Positions 1-13,583 of a stretch of 64,000 nucleotides of DNA are shown in pieces. The notes beneath the pieces are model-generated. The model saw only the letters and a list, made by a program, of their open reading frames with translations. It did no database searches and was not told where the DNA came from. Source of the stretch: Luteolibacter sp. SL250. GTDB lineage: Bacteria > Verrucomicrobiota > Verrucomicrobiia > Verrucomicrobiales > Akkermansiaceae. Position numbers and translations under genes: made by a program. The stretch lies in contig NZ_CP113054.1 in NCBI RefSeq assembly GCF_026625605.1, forward strand, positions 2,356,001 through 2,420,000. Reading direction: 5' to 3'. Each line of letters starts with the position of its first letter. Within the stretch, counting starts at the first letter, position 1.

Positions 1-636
1 GATGCTTGCCCGGGCCGCCGCCCAGCGTTCGTCGTCCGCTTTCCAGTTCGATGACTGGAGATCGGACGCCAGCCAGATCTCCGAGCGCCCCGGGGTCTCT
101 GACAGGAACTCCGCCGCACTGGCGAGCAGGGAGGGGAAGTCCGCCGCGCTGTCCGTCGCCGCGGTGGATGAAAGCTCAGGCAGCACCTCCGCTGAAGGGA
201 CGTCCTGGGGGCTGCCGCTGGCGGAGTCAATCAACACCAGCCGTGGCGAGCCGATGTCCTTCAGCGCCCCCCGCACCTGCTCCAGCACAAGCTGGCGGCG
301 CGGTGAAAGACCGTCTCCAGGGCTGGACTCCATCGACGCGGACCGGTCGAGCACCAACACCACCGTATTCACCGTGCCGCCGCCCCAACCCATCAGGTTG
401 GATGCGATGGGGCGCGCCGCCGCCAGCGCCAGCGCAGCGATCCCCAGTGCCCGGCAGGTCAGGATCAGGATGTGGCGCAGCTTCTTCTTCCCCCGGCTCT
501 CCCGCGTCGCCTTCAGCAGGAACTGCATCGCCGCCCACTGGATTGTCTTGTGGCGGCGGCGGTTCAGCAGGTGGATCGCGATCGGGACCGCAGCGGCCGC
601 GAGGAACCAGAGGAGTAGTGGAGAAAGGAACAGCAT
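1..636 (-). CDS. BatA-like membrane protein with VWA domain (3' end outside window)
   Basis: Only the first 212 codons lie in the window; the gene continues past its left edge. The start at 636 is 16 bases after the DUF58 gene and is preceded by GAAGAG. Residues 1-20 form a hydrophobic segment followed by the IHLLNRRRHK stretch typical of the BatA N-terminal family. A second membrane segment lies around residues 55-75. A von Willebrand A-type metal site (D97-R-S99-A-S101) begins the extracytoplasmic domain. Order MoxR-DUF58-BatA matches the widespread Bat/aerotolerance-like operon, whose proteins are thought to act as a MoxR-linked assembly or chaperone complex at the membrane. The exact role here is inferred only from family and context. 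Confidence 0.85.
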   Translation of the reverse strand, partial: MLFLSPLLLWFLAAAAVPIAIHLLNRRRHKTIQWAAMQFLLKATRESRGKKKLRHILILTCRALGIAALALAAARPIASNLMGWGGGTVNTVVLVLDRSASMESSPGDGLSPRRQLVLEQVRGALKDIGSPRLVLIDSASGSPQDVPSAEVLPELSSTAATDSAADFPSLLASAAEFLSETPGRSEIWLASDLQSSNWKADDERWAAARASI

Positions 637-651
637 CTCTTCGATCCAGAT

Positions 652-1566
652 CTAGTGCTTCGAACGAACGATGCGCGCTGTGAGGAACTCCCTCAGCAAC
701 GGCTCCAACGGAGTATCCGTCGTCACCAACTGATAATCCGCGTTCGCATCATGGCACTTGGCACGGACTGCGGTAAGGAAGTCTCGGAGGGCGGCTTTGT
801 ATTCGTCGGCGATGAGGTTCGGTTCCGCGACCAAGGCCGTTCCATCCTCCAGATCCACGAACCGGCGCGGGCTGTCAAAGTTGAAGCCGATCTCCTGCGG
901 ATCCATCAGATGGAAAACCGAGATGTCATGCTTCCGGTAGCGCAGATGCTGGAGGGCATCGCCGAGCGACTCCGGATCGGTGAACAGGTCCGACAGGATG
1001 ACCACGAAGGCTCGCTGGCTGATTTTTTCCGCGATGGTGTGCAGCGCGCCGATGAGGCCGGTTTCTCCGGATGGCTCCAGCGATGAGAGGGTCTGGAACA
1101 TCCTTTCGAGGTGGGCCGGGCGACGGCTGGGGGGCACCTCCAGATGGAGTTTGTCCGTGCAGATGGAAAGCCCGGCGGCATCGCCTTGGTTGACGAGCAG
1201 GTAGGCGAGCGATGCCGCGATCTTCCTCGCATACTGGACCTTCGGCCCGGCTTCGCCGGAAAATTTCATCGAACCGGAAGCATCCACCACGAAGTAGGCG
1301 CGCAGGTTCGTGTCCGCCTCGAACTCCTTGATGTAGTAGCGGTCGGAGCGCGCGTAGGCCTTCCAGTCCAGCCGCCGGGTATCGTCTCCGGGCACATACT
1401 TGCGGTACTCCGCGAACTCGACCGACGATCCCCTGTGTGGCGAACGGTGCTTACCCGCCACATTCCCCATCATCGGCACGCGCGTCTCAATCGGCAGCGA
1501 GCCGAGACGGGAGAGCAGGTTGTTGTCGAGGAAGTCGTATTTCACTTCTTTGGAACCAAGGGACAA
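652..1566 (-). CDS. DUF58 domain protein
   Basis: A 304-residue protein. The DUF58 signature F-A-E-Y-R-x-Y-x-P-G-D-D-x-R-x-x-D-W-K lies around residues 51-69. A VWA-like metal site (VVDASGSM, Asp95, Ser97, Ser99) follows. The start is a TTG at 1566; an in-frame GTG at 1545 is an alternative, and neither has a strong ribosome binding site. It lies 25 bases after the MoxR ATPase gene and 15 bases before the BatA-like gene, so the three are probably one operon. DUF58 proteins usually accompany MoxR ATPases and may be their clients, but their biochemical function is not established. Confidence 0.9.
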   Translation of the reverse strand: MSLGSKEVKYDFLDNNLLSRLGSLPIETRVPMMGNVAGKHRSPHRGSSVEFAEYRKYVPGDDTRRLDWKAYARSDRYYIKEFEADTNLRAYFVVDASGSMKFSGEAGPKVQYARKIAASLAYLLVNQGDAAGLSICTDKLHLEVPPSRRPAHLERMFQTLSSLEPSGETGLIGALHTIAEKISQRAFVVILSDLFTDPESLGDALQHLRYRKHDISVFHLMDPQEIGFNFDSPRRFVDLEDGTALVAEPNLIADEYKAALRDFLTAVRAKCHDANADYQLVTTDTPLEPLLREFLTARIVRSKH

Positions 1567-1591
1567 AAATCAAGAATCCAGATGAAGGAGA

Positions 1592-2611
<1,020 letters not shown>

Positions 2612-2848
2612 GAAATAGAACGAGGCTGACCGTGCCAAACTAAGGTAGTGCAAGGGTTTGTCCAGAAGGGACCGTCCCCTGGGGGCAATGCGGGAACGAG
2701 AGGGGGATTCTGTTAAGAAATCTGAAGCAATCACCGAAATTTTCCATTTCCCACTTGCCAGACCGGGTTCGTCTGCTAAATCAGCCGCCCCCGCGGAAAC
2801 CCGGAGCGTTCCGGCGTACCCTGCGGTCACTGCGAAATCCCGCTTAAC

Positions 2849-3217
2849 ATGGCACGTATCCTAGGTATTGAAATTCCCAACGAGAAGCGCATCGAAGCCT
2901 CGTTGCCGTATATTTTCGGCATTGGTCGCCCGACCGCTGCGAAGATTCTTGATCACGCCGGCATCGATCCGAACATCCGGACCGGTCAGCTGACGGAAGA
3001 CCAGCTTGTCCGCATCGCCCAGGTGATCCAGGCGGAGCAGGTGATCGTCGAAGGCGACCTGCGCCGTGAGCGCCAGTCGCAGCTCAAGCGTCTGACCTCC
3101 ATCAACTGCTACCGTGGCATCCGCCACAAGCGTGGCCTTCCCGTCCGCGGCCAGCGCACCCGCACCAACGCCCGTACCCGCAAGGGCAAGAAGAAGACCG
3201 TGGGCGTTAAGAAGTAA
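2849..3217 (+). CDS. rpsM: 30S ribosomal protein S13
   Basis: A 122-residue protein of normal S13 length. It starts [19 protein letters not shown] and has the C-terminal RNA-binding tail with [19 protein letters not shown]13 sits in the head of the small subunit and contacts the P-site tRNA and the large subunit. It is the first gene of a short rpsM-rpsK-rpsD cluster with 18- and 25-base gaps. The usual upstream partners (rpmJ, infA, map or secY) and the downstream rpoA-rplQ pair are absent, so the alpha operon is split in this genome. Confidence 0.97.
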   Translation: MARILGIEIPNEKRIEASLPYIFGIGRPTAAKILDHAGIDPNIRTGQLTEDQLVRIAQVIQAEQVIVEGDLRRERQSQLKRLTSINCYRGIRHKRGLPVRGQRTRTNARTRKGKKKTVGVKK

Positions 3218-3235
3218 TTTTTTGACCATAGACTC

Positions 3236-3787
3236 ATGTCCGAAGAAACGAAACCAGAAGCCGCTGTGAAGCCAGCGGTTGAGCCAACAGCAGCTCCAGC
3301 ACCCGCCCCTACCCCCGCCCCTGAGGCTGCGGCACCCGCGGTCGAAGGCGCTCCCAAGAAGGAAGCGAAACGCGACATCTTCGCCGAGATCGGCGGAGGT
3401 GAAGAAGAAATCAAGATTCACAAGGCCAAGGGCTCGAAGAACGTTCTTCGCGGCATCGTCCACGTGACTGCCACCTTCAACAACACCATCGTCAGCGTCA
3501 CCGACGTGAACGGCAACTCGATCGGCTGGTCGAGCGCCGGCAAGATGGGCTTCAAGGGTTCCCGTAAATCCACCGCTTATGCAGCGCAGGTCGTGTCGCA
3601 GGACGCCTGCCGCCAGGCGATGGGCCACGGCCTCAAGGAAGTGGATGTGCGCGTCAAGGGTCCGGGTTCCGGCCGTGAATCCGCCGTCCGTGCCGTCCAG
3701 GGTCTGGGTCTTGAGATCCTCTCCATCCGCGACGTCACCCCCATCCCGCACAACGGCTGCCGTCCGAAGAAAGCGCGCCGCGTCTAA
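3236..3787 (+). CDS. rpsK: 30S ribosomal protein S11 with N-terminal extension
   Basis: At 183 residues it is well above the usual 125-130. The conserved S11 body begins near residue 60 ([25 protein letters not shown]) and runs to the normal C-terminus ([15 protein letters not shown]). The first 55 or so residues are an Ala/Pro/Glu-rich, low-complexity extension followed by a Lys/Glu segment. No other ATG near the body provides a shorter start, and the ATG at 3236 is 18 bases after rpsM. S11 forms part of the platform and binds the 3' domain of 16S rRNA near the mRNA exit. The role of the extension is unknown. Confidence 0.96.
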   Translation: MSEETKPEAAVKPAVEPTAAPAPAPTPAPEAAAPAVEGAPKKEAKRDIFAEIGGGEEEIKIHKAKGSKNVLRGIVHVTATFNNTIVSVTDVNGNSIGWSSAGKMGFKGSRKSTAYAAQVVSQDACRQAMGHGLKEVDVRVKGPGSGRESAVRAVQGLGLEILSIRDVTPIPHNGCRPKKARRV

Positions 3788-3812
3788 TCCCCAACTTTAG
3801 AAATTCCAGAAC

Positions 3813-4424
3813 ATGGCACGTTACACAGGTCCACGCGCGAAGATCAGCCGCCGTTTCGGCGTCTCCCTCTTCGGCCCGTCCAAAGCAGTCGAGCGCCGCA
3901 ATTTCCCACCGGGTCAACACGGCGTCCGCGCCGGCCGGAAGAAGAAGAGCGAATACTCCGTCGCCCTTGGCGAGAAGCAGAAGCTCCGTTTCCAATACGG
4001 TGTCCTCGAGAAGCAATTCCGTGGTTACTATGAGGAAGCAACCCGCCGCCGCGGCGTCACGGGTGTCATCCTCCTGCAACTCCTGGAGCTCCGCCTCGAC
4101 AACGTCATCTACCGCGCGGGATTCGCGAACACCCGCCAGGCAGCCCGCCAGCTCGTCAACCACGGCCACGTCCTCGTGAACGGCCGCAGCGTTGACATTC
4201 CGAGCTATCAGGTGAAGCCGGGCGACGTGGTGAAGGTGGCTGCAAAGCCATCCTCCCAGCAGCTCGCAACCCGCATGGTTGACCTGACCCAGGCATCCCC
4301 GATCGCCGACTGGCTCACGGTCGACAAGGACAAGCTCGAAGCCGTGATCGCCCGCGTCCCGGAGCGTTCCGACATCGATCCGCTCGTCAACGAGCAGCTC
4401 ATCGTCGAGCTTTACTCCCGCTGA
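3813..4424 (+). CDS. rpsD: 30S ribosomal protein S4
   Basis: A 203-residue protein of normal length. The N-terminus MARYTGPRAKISRRFGVSLFG and the S4 domain (LELRLDNVIYRAGFANTRQAARQLVNHGHVLVNG, about residues 91-124) are clear. S4 nucleates assembly of the small-subunit body and in many bacteria represses its own operon. The N-terminal zinc-binding cysteines of some S4 proteins are absent, so this is a C-minus form. The gene is last in the cluster and is followed within 30 bases by a strong terminator. Confidence 0.97.
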   Translation: MARYTGPRAKISRRFGVSLFGPSKAVERRNFPPGQHGVRAGRKKKSEYSVALGEKQKLRFQYGVLEKQFRGYYEEATRRRGVTGVILLQLLELRLDNVIYRAGFANTRQAARQLVNHGHVLVNGRSVDIPSYQVKPGDVVKVAAKPSSQQLATRMVDLTQASPIADWLTVDKDKLEAVIARVPERSDIDPLVNEQLIVELYSR

Positions 4425-4450
4425 TATTCCGCAAGGAACAGTTGCTTTTC

Positions 4451-4487
4451 AAAAACGTCCGGCTTCCGCAAGGAGCCGGGCGTTTTT
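4451..4487. terminator. Intrinsic terminator after rpsD, probably bidirectional
   Basis: Inverted repeat aaaaacgtccggct / agccgggcgttttt with a 9-base loop. The A-run on one side and T-run on the other allow it to stop transcription from rpsD (plus) and from the convergent sialidase-like gene (minus, ending at 4505). Confidence 0.85.
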
Positions 4488-4504
4488 GTTTGGCTGGCGA
4501 ATGA

Positions 4505-6406
4505 CTACTCGGAGGCCAGTTTCCTGAAGTCTCGGATCCTGTGGAAGGTGAAGTAGTTCGCATCGTGCTGGCGGTGCGCTCCGCCGGCTCCATCATCATA
4601 TGACGTCCGCGCGACGAAGATGATGTCGTTCCCTTCGAACTCGAAGACGGGATACTGGAAGCCGTGCCGGGAGATGTCCGGGTGATACAGGAGGGTCTTC
4701 CTGATGTCCCATGCCTCCAGATCCCTGGAGGTCATGATCACCAGGGTATTCCTGGTCATTGATTGTCCGTAGGCTCCCGTGTCATGCTTCTCCGGCACCG
4801 CGTTGGACAACGCCCAGTAGAGGCCGCTTTCAGGATCATGGAGAATGTGGAATTTCGTGGCTGCTCCCGGAAAGTCCACGAAGTCCTTGGCGGCATCGAA
4901 GCTGCCGGTTTTTCCATCGGCGCTGTAGCGGATCACCGCGGCTTTTCCTCCGCCGGGCTCCATGCTGACGCGCAGGAAGTTCACCGGCACCCCGCCGGGG
5001 GCAATGACGGTGTTCCCTTCCAGCCATCCTTTGAATCTGCCGTCCAGCCGCTTCGGATCGTGGCCGATGGGGTTGGACATCGTCCAGCTTGAGGCTTTGA
5101 GCAGATCGGCGGATTCCGGGGCGTTCAGCATGAATGCCCGGAAATTCGTTCCCCACCCGCCGGGTCCTTTTTCGTCTTCCATCGTCCGCCAGATCCGTCC
5201 GTTGTGGACAGTCACCGGGACGGGGGCGGTGTGATAGGACAGATCCGCAAAGATGAGGCCGCTGTCCTGGTCCACCGGTTTCGTCCAGGTGAAACCTCCA
5301 TCCGTGGACTTCATGATCACGGCATGCCCCAGGCGGTGCCCCGCGCTGGTGCCCATCATGTAAAGGGCGCCGCGATGCAGGAACAGGCTGGCCCATGTGA
5401 TCCCTTCCACCTCACTGATCTGTTTCCATGTCGCTCCCTTGTCCGTGGATCGATGGATCCTCACCAGCTCGCTGTTGCCGGTGGCTGGCCCGTAGTCGTC
5501 GCCTTTGGCGACATAGCTTCCGTCGTCCATGATCACGATGGACGGGGAACCGGCGATGAAACGCCCGGTTACCGCTGGCATGTGATCGATCACCACACCC
5601 GGAGGATTCTCTCCGATCGGTTCGAAATCTTTCATCGCGGCCCACTGGCCGCCCAATGCGACGATGTCCAGGGAGCGGTCGATGAACTTGATCTCATCAA
5701 CCTGCAGGGGACCATCGTTTCCACCGTTCTTCAGATGGAGGGGCTGATCCGCTCCGCCGGTGAAATGAAACGCCCCGGAATAGACCCAGTGGTTCGGATC
5801 CTTGCCTGCGAGTTCGGCCCGGTGATAGAGCCGTCCTTTTCTCCGGGATAGCGGCGTGCCGGGTTCGACGGTCAGCGCCACCTGAACCCAAACACCGGCA
5901 GGGACCACGGTATTGGGTGTCGGTTCCATGGCTTCTCCGGTGCCTTTTCCTTCCGCTCCGATGACCCATCCGAAACCGTTCTTTGCCGCCTTTGCCGGTG
6001 TGAGGAACAACCTGAATGCCCCATGATCGATGAAAGTCTGTACGCCACCGACCGGACCTTCCGGTCCCGCGAGCGGCAATTTGAACCTGAGCCACAGCGT
6101 GCCAGACCCGGAAAGATCGGTGTCCATTCCGGGGTTGATTTTCAGGAATCCGCCGGGTGCGATTCTGGCGATTCCCGAGCCGAACGACACTTCGTTCGTT
6201 TCCCCGGGCATGTCTTTCCGATCACCTGCGGGCGCGGTATCCTCCTGCGGCCTGTCTTCATGCTCGAAGCACCATCTGGCGGTGATCCTGGCATCGCTTT
6301 CCCGGGAAGTCCGGATTTCTGCCGGAGCCACCTGGCTGAGGCTGACCGTAGTGCAGGCCATCCACGTTCCAATGCCCGCCGTCCATGTTCGATCACCACG
6401 CTTCAT
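4505..6406 (-). CDS. Sialidase-like (BNR/Asp-box) exported protein
   Basis: A protein of up to 633 residues. The C-terminal half contains Asp-box repeats of the sialidase/neuraminidase beta-propeller fold: RSTDKGATWKQ and KSTDGGFTWTK, each S-x-D-x-G-x-x-W. The N-terminal 250 residues resemble a concanavalin-like carbohydrate-binding or LamG domain. Such proteins are common in glycan-degrading Verrucomicrobiota. The substrate cannot be assigned, and Asp boxes also occur in non-sialidases. The start is uncertain: the ATG at 6406 gives no clean signal peptide, and a second Met at residue 16 precedes a weakly hydrophobic stretch. A candidate small ORF ends 9 bases upstream. Confidence 0.75.
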   Translation of the reverse strand: MKRGDRTWTAGIGTWMACTTVSLSQVAPAEIRTSRESDARITARWCFEHEDRPQEDTAPAGDRKDMPGETNEVSFGSGIARIAPGGFLKINPGMDTDLSGSGTLWLRFKLPLAGPEGPVGGVQTFIDHGAFRLFLTPAKAAKNGFGWVIGAEGKGTGEAMEPTPNTVVPAGVWVQVALTVEPGTPLSRRKGRLYHRAELAGKDPNHWVYSGAFHFTGGADQPLHLKNGGNDGPLQVDEIKFIDRSLDIVALGGQWAAMKDFEPIGENPPGVVIDHMPAVTGRFIAGSPSIVIMDDGSYVAKGDDYGPATGNSELVRIHRSTDKGATWKQISEVEGITWASLFLHRGALYMMGTSAGHRLGHAVIMKSTDGGFTWTKPVDQDSGLIFADLSYHTAPVPVTVHNGRIWRTMEDEKGPGGWGTNFRAFMLNAPESADLLKASSWTMSNPIGHDPKRLDGRFKGWLEGNTVIAPGGVPVNFLRVSMEPGGGKAAVIRYSADGKTGSFDAAKDFVDFPGAATKFHILHDPESGLYWALSNAVPEKHDTGAYGQSMTRNTLVIMTSRDLEAWDIRKTLLYHPDISRHGFQYPVFEFEGNDIIFVARTSYDDGAGGAHRQHDANYFTFHRIRDFRKLASE

Positions 6407-6415
6407 ACTGGGATT

Positions 6416-6580
6416 TCAGGAAGTTGCTTGCCGGGAAGTCCGGAAATTTTCCATCCAAGGTCCAATACCGGGCAATAGAATCCCGTGAACCGGAAGCAAA
6501 AAAGCGGCCCGCCTGATCACCATCCTGGAAAAACCCAAAACCAGGAAGTAACTCACGCGGGCCGCCTTGTCTTGCGACAT
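6416..6580 (-). CDS. Candidate small protein, copy 1 (54 aa)
   Basis: A short ATG-initiated frame at 6580-6416. Its first 26 or so codons match a second small frame at 9006-8914. The predicted N-terminus MSQDKAARVSYFLVLGFSRM continues VIRRAAFLLP; after that the two copies diverge, and this copy runs on to 54 residues. A GAGGG sequence lies about 9 bases before the ATG, and a GGGTAT block there is shared by both copies. The conserved 80-bp block starts exactly at the ATG, and four of its seven differences are at third codon positions. The peptide is basic and partly hydrophobic. The same DNA also forms a GC-rich hairpin, so it could instead be a non-coding leader or terminator element. No homologue is recognised. 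Confidence 0.35.
   Translation of the reverse strand: MSQDKAARVSYFLVLGFSRMVIRRAAFLLPVHGILLPGIGPWMENFRTSRQATS
6501..6580 (-). repeat. 80-bp dispersed element, copy 1, hairpin-forming
   Basis: 73 of 80 positions match 8927-9006 without gaps, in the same orientation. Outer arms gcggcccg / cgggccgc enclose an inner stem (cctgg / ccagg) with an A-rich loop. One inner base pair changes from C-G here to T-A in copy 2, which keeps the pairing. Read on the minus strand the hairpin is followed by T6, as in an intrinsic terminator or attenuator. It lies in the 5' leader of the sialidase-like gene. Confidence 0.85.
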
Positions 6581-6796
6581 CGAGAGATACCCTCGGAAGG
6601 GATGCTTTCTTGCAAAGATCGCAGAAAATTTCGGATGTCCGCGAAAAGGTTCAGGTGGGCCTGGTCCAAGTAACTGGATCTCAGTTGGTAGGAGGATGAG
6701 TTGTCAATGAGGAGTCACATGCCCGGCTCCGTTTCCGGAGCCGGGCATGCTTCTTGTCAGGCAACCGTGCAGCGACAAAGAGGGAAGGGAAATGGG
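6581..6796. other. Intergenic region between the sialidase-like gene leader and gdhA
   Basis: With the small frame and repeat above, the whole gap between the sialidase-like gene and gdhA is about 390 bases. This part holds only the putative upstream region of the small frame and the gdhA terminator hairpin. No further gene was seen. Confidence 0.6.
6718..6749 (-). terminator. Hairpin downstream of gdhA
   Basis: A perfect 14-bp inverted repeat catgcccggctccg / cggagccgggcatg with a 4-base loop, about 50 bases after the gdhA stop codon. It lacks a clear T-run on the minus strand, so the terminator assignment rests on stem strength and position. Confidence 0.6.
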
Positions 6797-8597
<1,801 letters not shown>

Positions 8598-8913
8598 GAT
8601 ATGAGTCGGATGAGTCCCTTCCAAAAAATGGAGGAAGGAACTGCGGTGGTATTCCGTCAGGGGTGGAATTTCCGGAACAGCCTCGGGAAAAGATTCCCAT
8701 TAGAGAGGCTGTCCGTTACCCCCGGAATGCCGCCATCCGGTGACCGCACCAACCTTGCACCGGTACCGTCGCCTGACGGGCCTTGCTGGGTTTGGTTGCG
8801 GACTGCGTTGGGGTCATGAACAAATTTCATGTTAGGATCCGAAGCCGGGACCGCAATCCCAAATTTCACCCCAACCGGGATGGGTGCCCGATGGGGAGGA
8901 GTCGAACGACTCC

Positions 8914-9006
8914 TCAGGGCAAAAAGAAAGCGGCCCGCCTGATCACCAATCTGGAAAAACCCTTAACCAGAAAGTATCTCACACGGGCCGCCTTGTCTTG
9001 CGACAT
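8914..9006 (-). CDS. Candidate small protein, copy 2 (30 aa)
   Basis: An ATG frame of 30 codons ending in TGA at 8916-8914, parallel to the frame at 6580-6416. The peptide starts MSQDKAARVRYFLVKGFSRL and ends VIRRAAFFLP. Compared with copy 1 there are three synonymous codon differences (codons 8, 12, 19) and three amino-acid changes (residues 10, 15, 20). GTGGGTAT lies about 9 bases upstream, mirrored in copy 1. It sits in the leader of rnk-gdhA, after which a second hairpin follows. Coding and structured-RNA explanations cannot be separated by eye. Confidence 0.35.
   Translation of the reverse strand: MSQDKAARVRYFLVKGFSRLVIRRAAFFLP
8927..9006 (-). repeat. 80-bp dispersed element, copy 2, hairpin-forming
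   Basis: Partner of the element at 6501-6580 (73/80 identical, ungapped). On the minus strand the GC-rich outer stem is followed by a T-rich run (ctttcttttt). The inner stem keeps pairing through a C-G to T-A exchange relative to copy 1. Similarity drops immediately outside the block on both sides, apart from a GGGTAT block just before the ATG. Confidence 0.85.
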
Positions 9007-9145
9007 GGGAATATACCCACACCGGTGGATTCTTCTTTCGATTTTTGTCAGATTTTTTCAATGTGGTCGTAAGTGTCTATCTTTCAGATTGTTAGATTCT
9101 GAAGATTTTTCGGATTCCGGATGACTTCCGTGTTAGGGATGGGGG

Positions 9146-9724
9146 ATGGATCACCGGACGGAGAAAGGGAAGATGCTGGCGGGGGAACTTTACTTCGCTT
9201 CCGATCAGGAACTGGTCTCGGAGCGCCTGCGCGCGCGGGGCCTCACCCGGGCCTACAACGCTACGACGGAACTGGAGCCGGAACGCCGCACGGCCTTGCT
9301 GGGGGAGCTGCTGGGCTCCCTGACATCTGAGACCTTCATCGAGCCGAATTTCCGCTGCGACTACGGATACAACATCCATCTGGGCCGGAATTTCTACGCC
9401 AACTTCGATCTGGTGATCCTGGACGTCTGCAAGGTGCGGATCGGGGAGAACTGCTTCATGGGGCCACGGGTGAGCATTTTCACCGCCACCCATCCGCTTG
9501 ATCCTGTACTCCGTGCGACCGGCGCGGAATCCGGCAGCCCGGTCACCATCGGCGACAACGTGTGGATCGGAGGCGGTGCGATCCTGAATCCCGGGGTCAC
9601 CATCGGGAACAATGTCGTGATCGCTTCCGGAGCGGTCGTGACAAAGAGTTTCGGCGACAACGTGCTTGTCGGTGGCGTTCCCGCCAAAGTCATCCGGGAA
9701 ATTGAGATCCCGGGTGCCGACTGA
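9146..9724 (+). CDS. Sugar O-acetyltransferase (Maa/LacA/NodL type)
   Basis: A 192-residue hexapeptide-repeat acetyltransferase. The N-terminal maltose-acetyltransferase segment ([19 protein letters not shown]...RAYNAT) is followed by left-handed beta-helix repeats (residues 70-185). These include [19 protein letters not shown], the catalytic His in FTATHPLD, and [20 protein letters not shown]. Such enzymes move an acetyl group from acetyl-CoA to the 6-hydroxyl of maltose, glucose or other sugars. The acceptor here is unknown. The gene is divergent from rnk-gdhA and convergent with the NUDIX gene. Confidence 0.9.
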   Translation: MDHRTEKGKMLAGELYFASDQELVSERLRARGLTRAYNATTELEPERRTALLGELLGSLTSETFIEPNFRCDYGYNIHLGRNFYANFDLVILDVCKVRIGENCFMGPRVSIFTATHPLDPVLRATGAESGSPVTIGDNVWIGGGAILNPGVTIGNNVVIASGAVVTKSFGDNVLVGGVPAKVIREIEIPGAD

Positions 9725-9730
9725 GATCTC

Positions 9731-10264
9731 TCAGTCCTTCTCGACGATCTGACGCGACAGCATTCGGTCGCCATCGAACGAGAATTTCCCCTCGAAGGAT
9801 CTGCCCTCCAGCAGGAGCGGCAGCCAGTAACGGTCGTCCTCCCACATCCTGTCATAGGGGATGTCCGCGAAGGGGAACCAGACCGGCACCGCTTCGTCCG
9901 TTTCGGTCGGATTGCCGGTGAAATCCTCCGCGCGGTAGACGTGGCAGATGATGTGCGGCATGTCCGACATGTGGAAATGCAGCTCACCCAGCTCCACCGG
10001 ATCCACCGGGGTGATGAGCAGTTCTTCCTGCGTCTCCCGGATCACGGACTCGAGCGGCGTTTCACCGGGATCAATCTTACCGCCCGGACCGTTTATTTTG
10101 CCTGCCCCGTGGCCGCGTTTCTTCTCGATCAACAGGATCCGCCCATCCCTGACAATGAACATCAGGGTGGCGTGGATGCCGGGCGTCCACTGTGCCCAGT
10201 CGATGGGAGAAGGATCGTTCAAAGATCGTTGAAATGAACAAACGGGGCGTGACCGTCGGGCCAC
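9731..10264 (-). CDS. NUDIX hydrolase, MTH1/MutT-like
   Basis: The NUDIX box reads GGKIDPGETPLESVIRETQEE (G-x5-E-x7-R-E-x-x-E-E), preceded by KKRGHGAGKINGPGG. That arrangement matches 8-oxo-dGTP diphosphatases of the MTH1 type. The glycine that normally follows the EE pair is replaced by Leu. It probably sanitises oxidised nucleotides. The start is unsure: the longest frame begins with GTG at 10264, inside the hairpin that follows gcvP. A TTG at 10222 would place the start after that hairpin and fits family length better. Neither has a clear ribosome binding site. Confidence 0.8.
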   Translation of the reverse strand: MARRSRPVCSFQRSLNDPSPIDWAQWTPGIHATLMFIVRDGRILLIEKKRGHGAGKINGPGGKIDPGETPLESVIRETQEELLITPVDPVELGELHFHMSDMPHIICHVYRAEDFTGNPTETDEAVPVWFPFADIPYDRMWEDDRYWLPLLLEGRSFEGKFSFDGDRMLSRQIVEKD

Positions 10265-10269
10265 GCCCC
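10244..10269 (-). terminator. Hairpin after gcvP
   Basis: Inverted repeat ggggcgtg / cacgcccc lying 8 bases after the gcvP stop codon. On the minus strand it is followed by gtttgtt. It overlaps the longest possible start of the NUDIX gene. Confidence 0.6.
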
Positions 10270-10276
10270 TGAAGTT

Positions 10277-13090
<2,814 letters not shown>

Positions 13091-13173
13091 GGATGGGATG
13101 GGCGGATGAGGTGGAAAAGAAAAGAGCGAGCCCGGAGGCTCGCGGTCCCTTGCGGAGACAGTGGGAACGGAAA

Positions 13174-13551
13174 TCAGGAAATGTGGGCGGCGTAGGCCTC
13201 GGGAGTCAGCATGGACTCGACTTCAGCAGGGTTTTTCACCTTCAGCTTGAAGATCCAGCCCTTGCCGTAGGGATCGGTGTTCACCAAGGACGGGTCGGAT
13301 TCGACATCTCCGTTGGCCTCGATGATCTCACCGGCCACAGGGGCGTAGATGTCGCTGGCAGCCTTCACGGATTCCACCACGGCGGTCGGATCCCCGCCAT
13401 CCACGTTGCGGCCAAGGATGGGCAGCTCGACGAAGACGACGTCGGTGAGTTCCTCCTGGGCGTGGTCGGAGATGCCTACGGTGGCGATGTCACCTTCGAG
13501 GCGGACCCACTCGTGGGAAGTGCTGAAACGGAGATCGGCTGGGATGCTCAT
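13174..13551 (-). CDS. gcvH: Glycine cleavage system H protein
   Basis: A 125-residue protein of normal size. The lipoyl-lysine motif is [17 protein letters not shown], with the modified lysine at about residue 62. The upstream region [36 protein letters not shown] is typical. It carries the aminomethyl intermediate from GcvP to GcvT. It lies 32 bases after gcvT and 83 bases before gcvP on the same strand, consistent with one operon. The lipoylation enzymes are not in this window. Confidence 0.97.
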   Translation of the reverse strand: MSIPADLRFSTSHEWVRLEGDIATVGISDHAQEELTDVVFVELPILGRNVDGGDPTAVVESVKAASDIYAPVAGEIIEANGDVESDPSLVNTDPYGKGWIFKLKVKNPAEVESMLTPEAYAAHIS

Positions 13552-13583
13552 GGAGTTGGGGTATGGATGGGGATTTCAGGAAA

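Larger units (their letters stand above)
8598..9145. other. Intergenic region with second 80-bp element
   Basis: About 550 bases between divergently transcribed rnk-gdhA and the acetyltransferase gene. It holds copy 2 of the 80-bp element and its candidate small frame. It also holds a local inverted repeat ggagtcgaacgactcc (8897-8912). I see no other convincing gene in it. Confidence 0.6.

Noticed and set aside
1..655. Overlapping plus-strand frames at the left edge
   Set aside because: The minus strand carries a BatA-like protein with signature N-terminus and metal site; the plus frames are its shadows.
8657..8869. A 70-codon minus-strand frame upstream of the rnk-like gene
   Set aside because: No ribosome binding site, no recognisable motif, and no support beyond being open; it was left as intergenic DNA.
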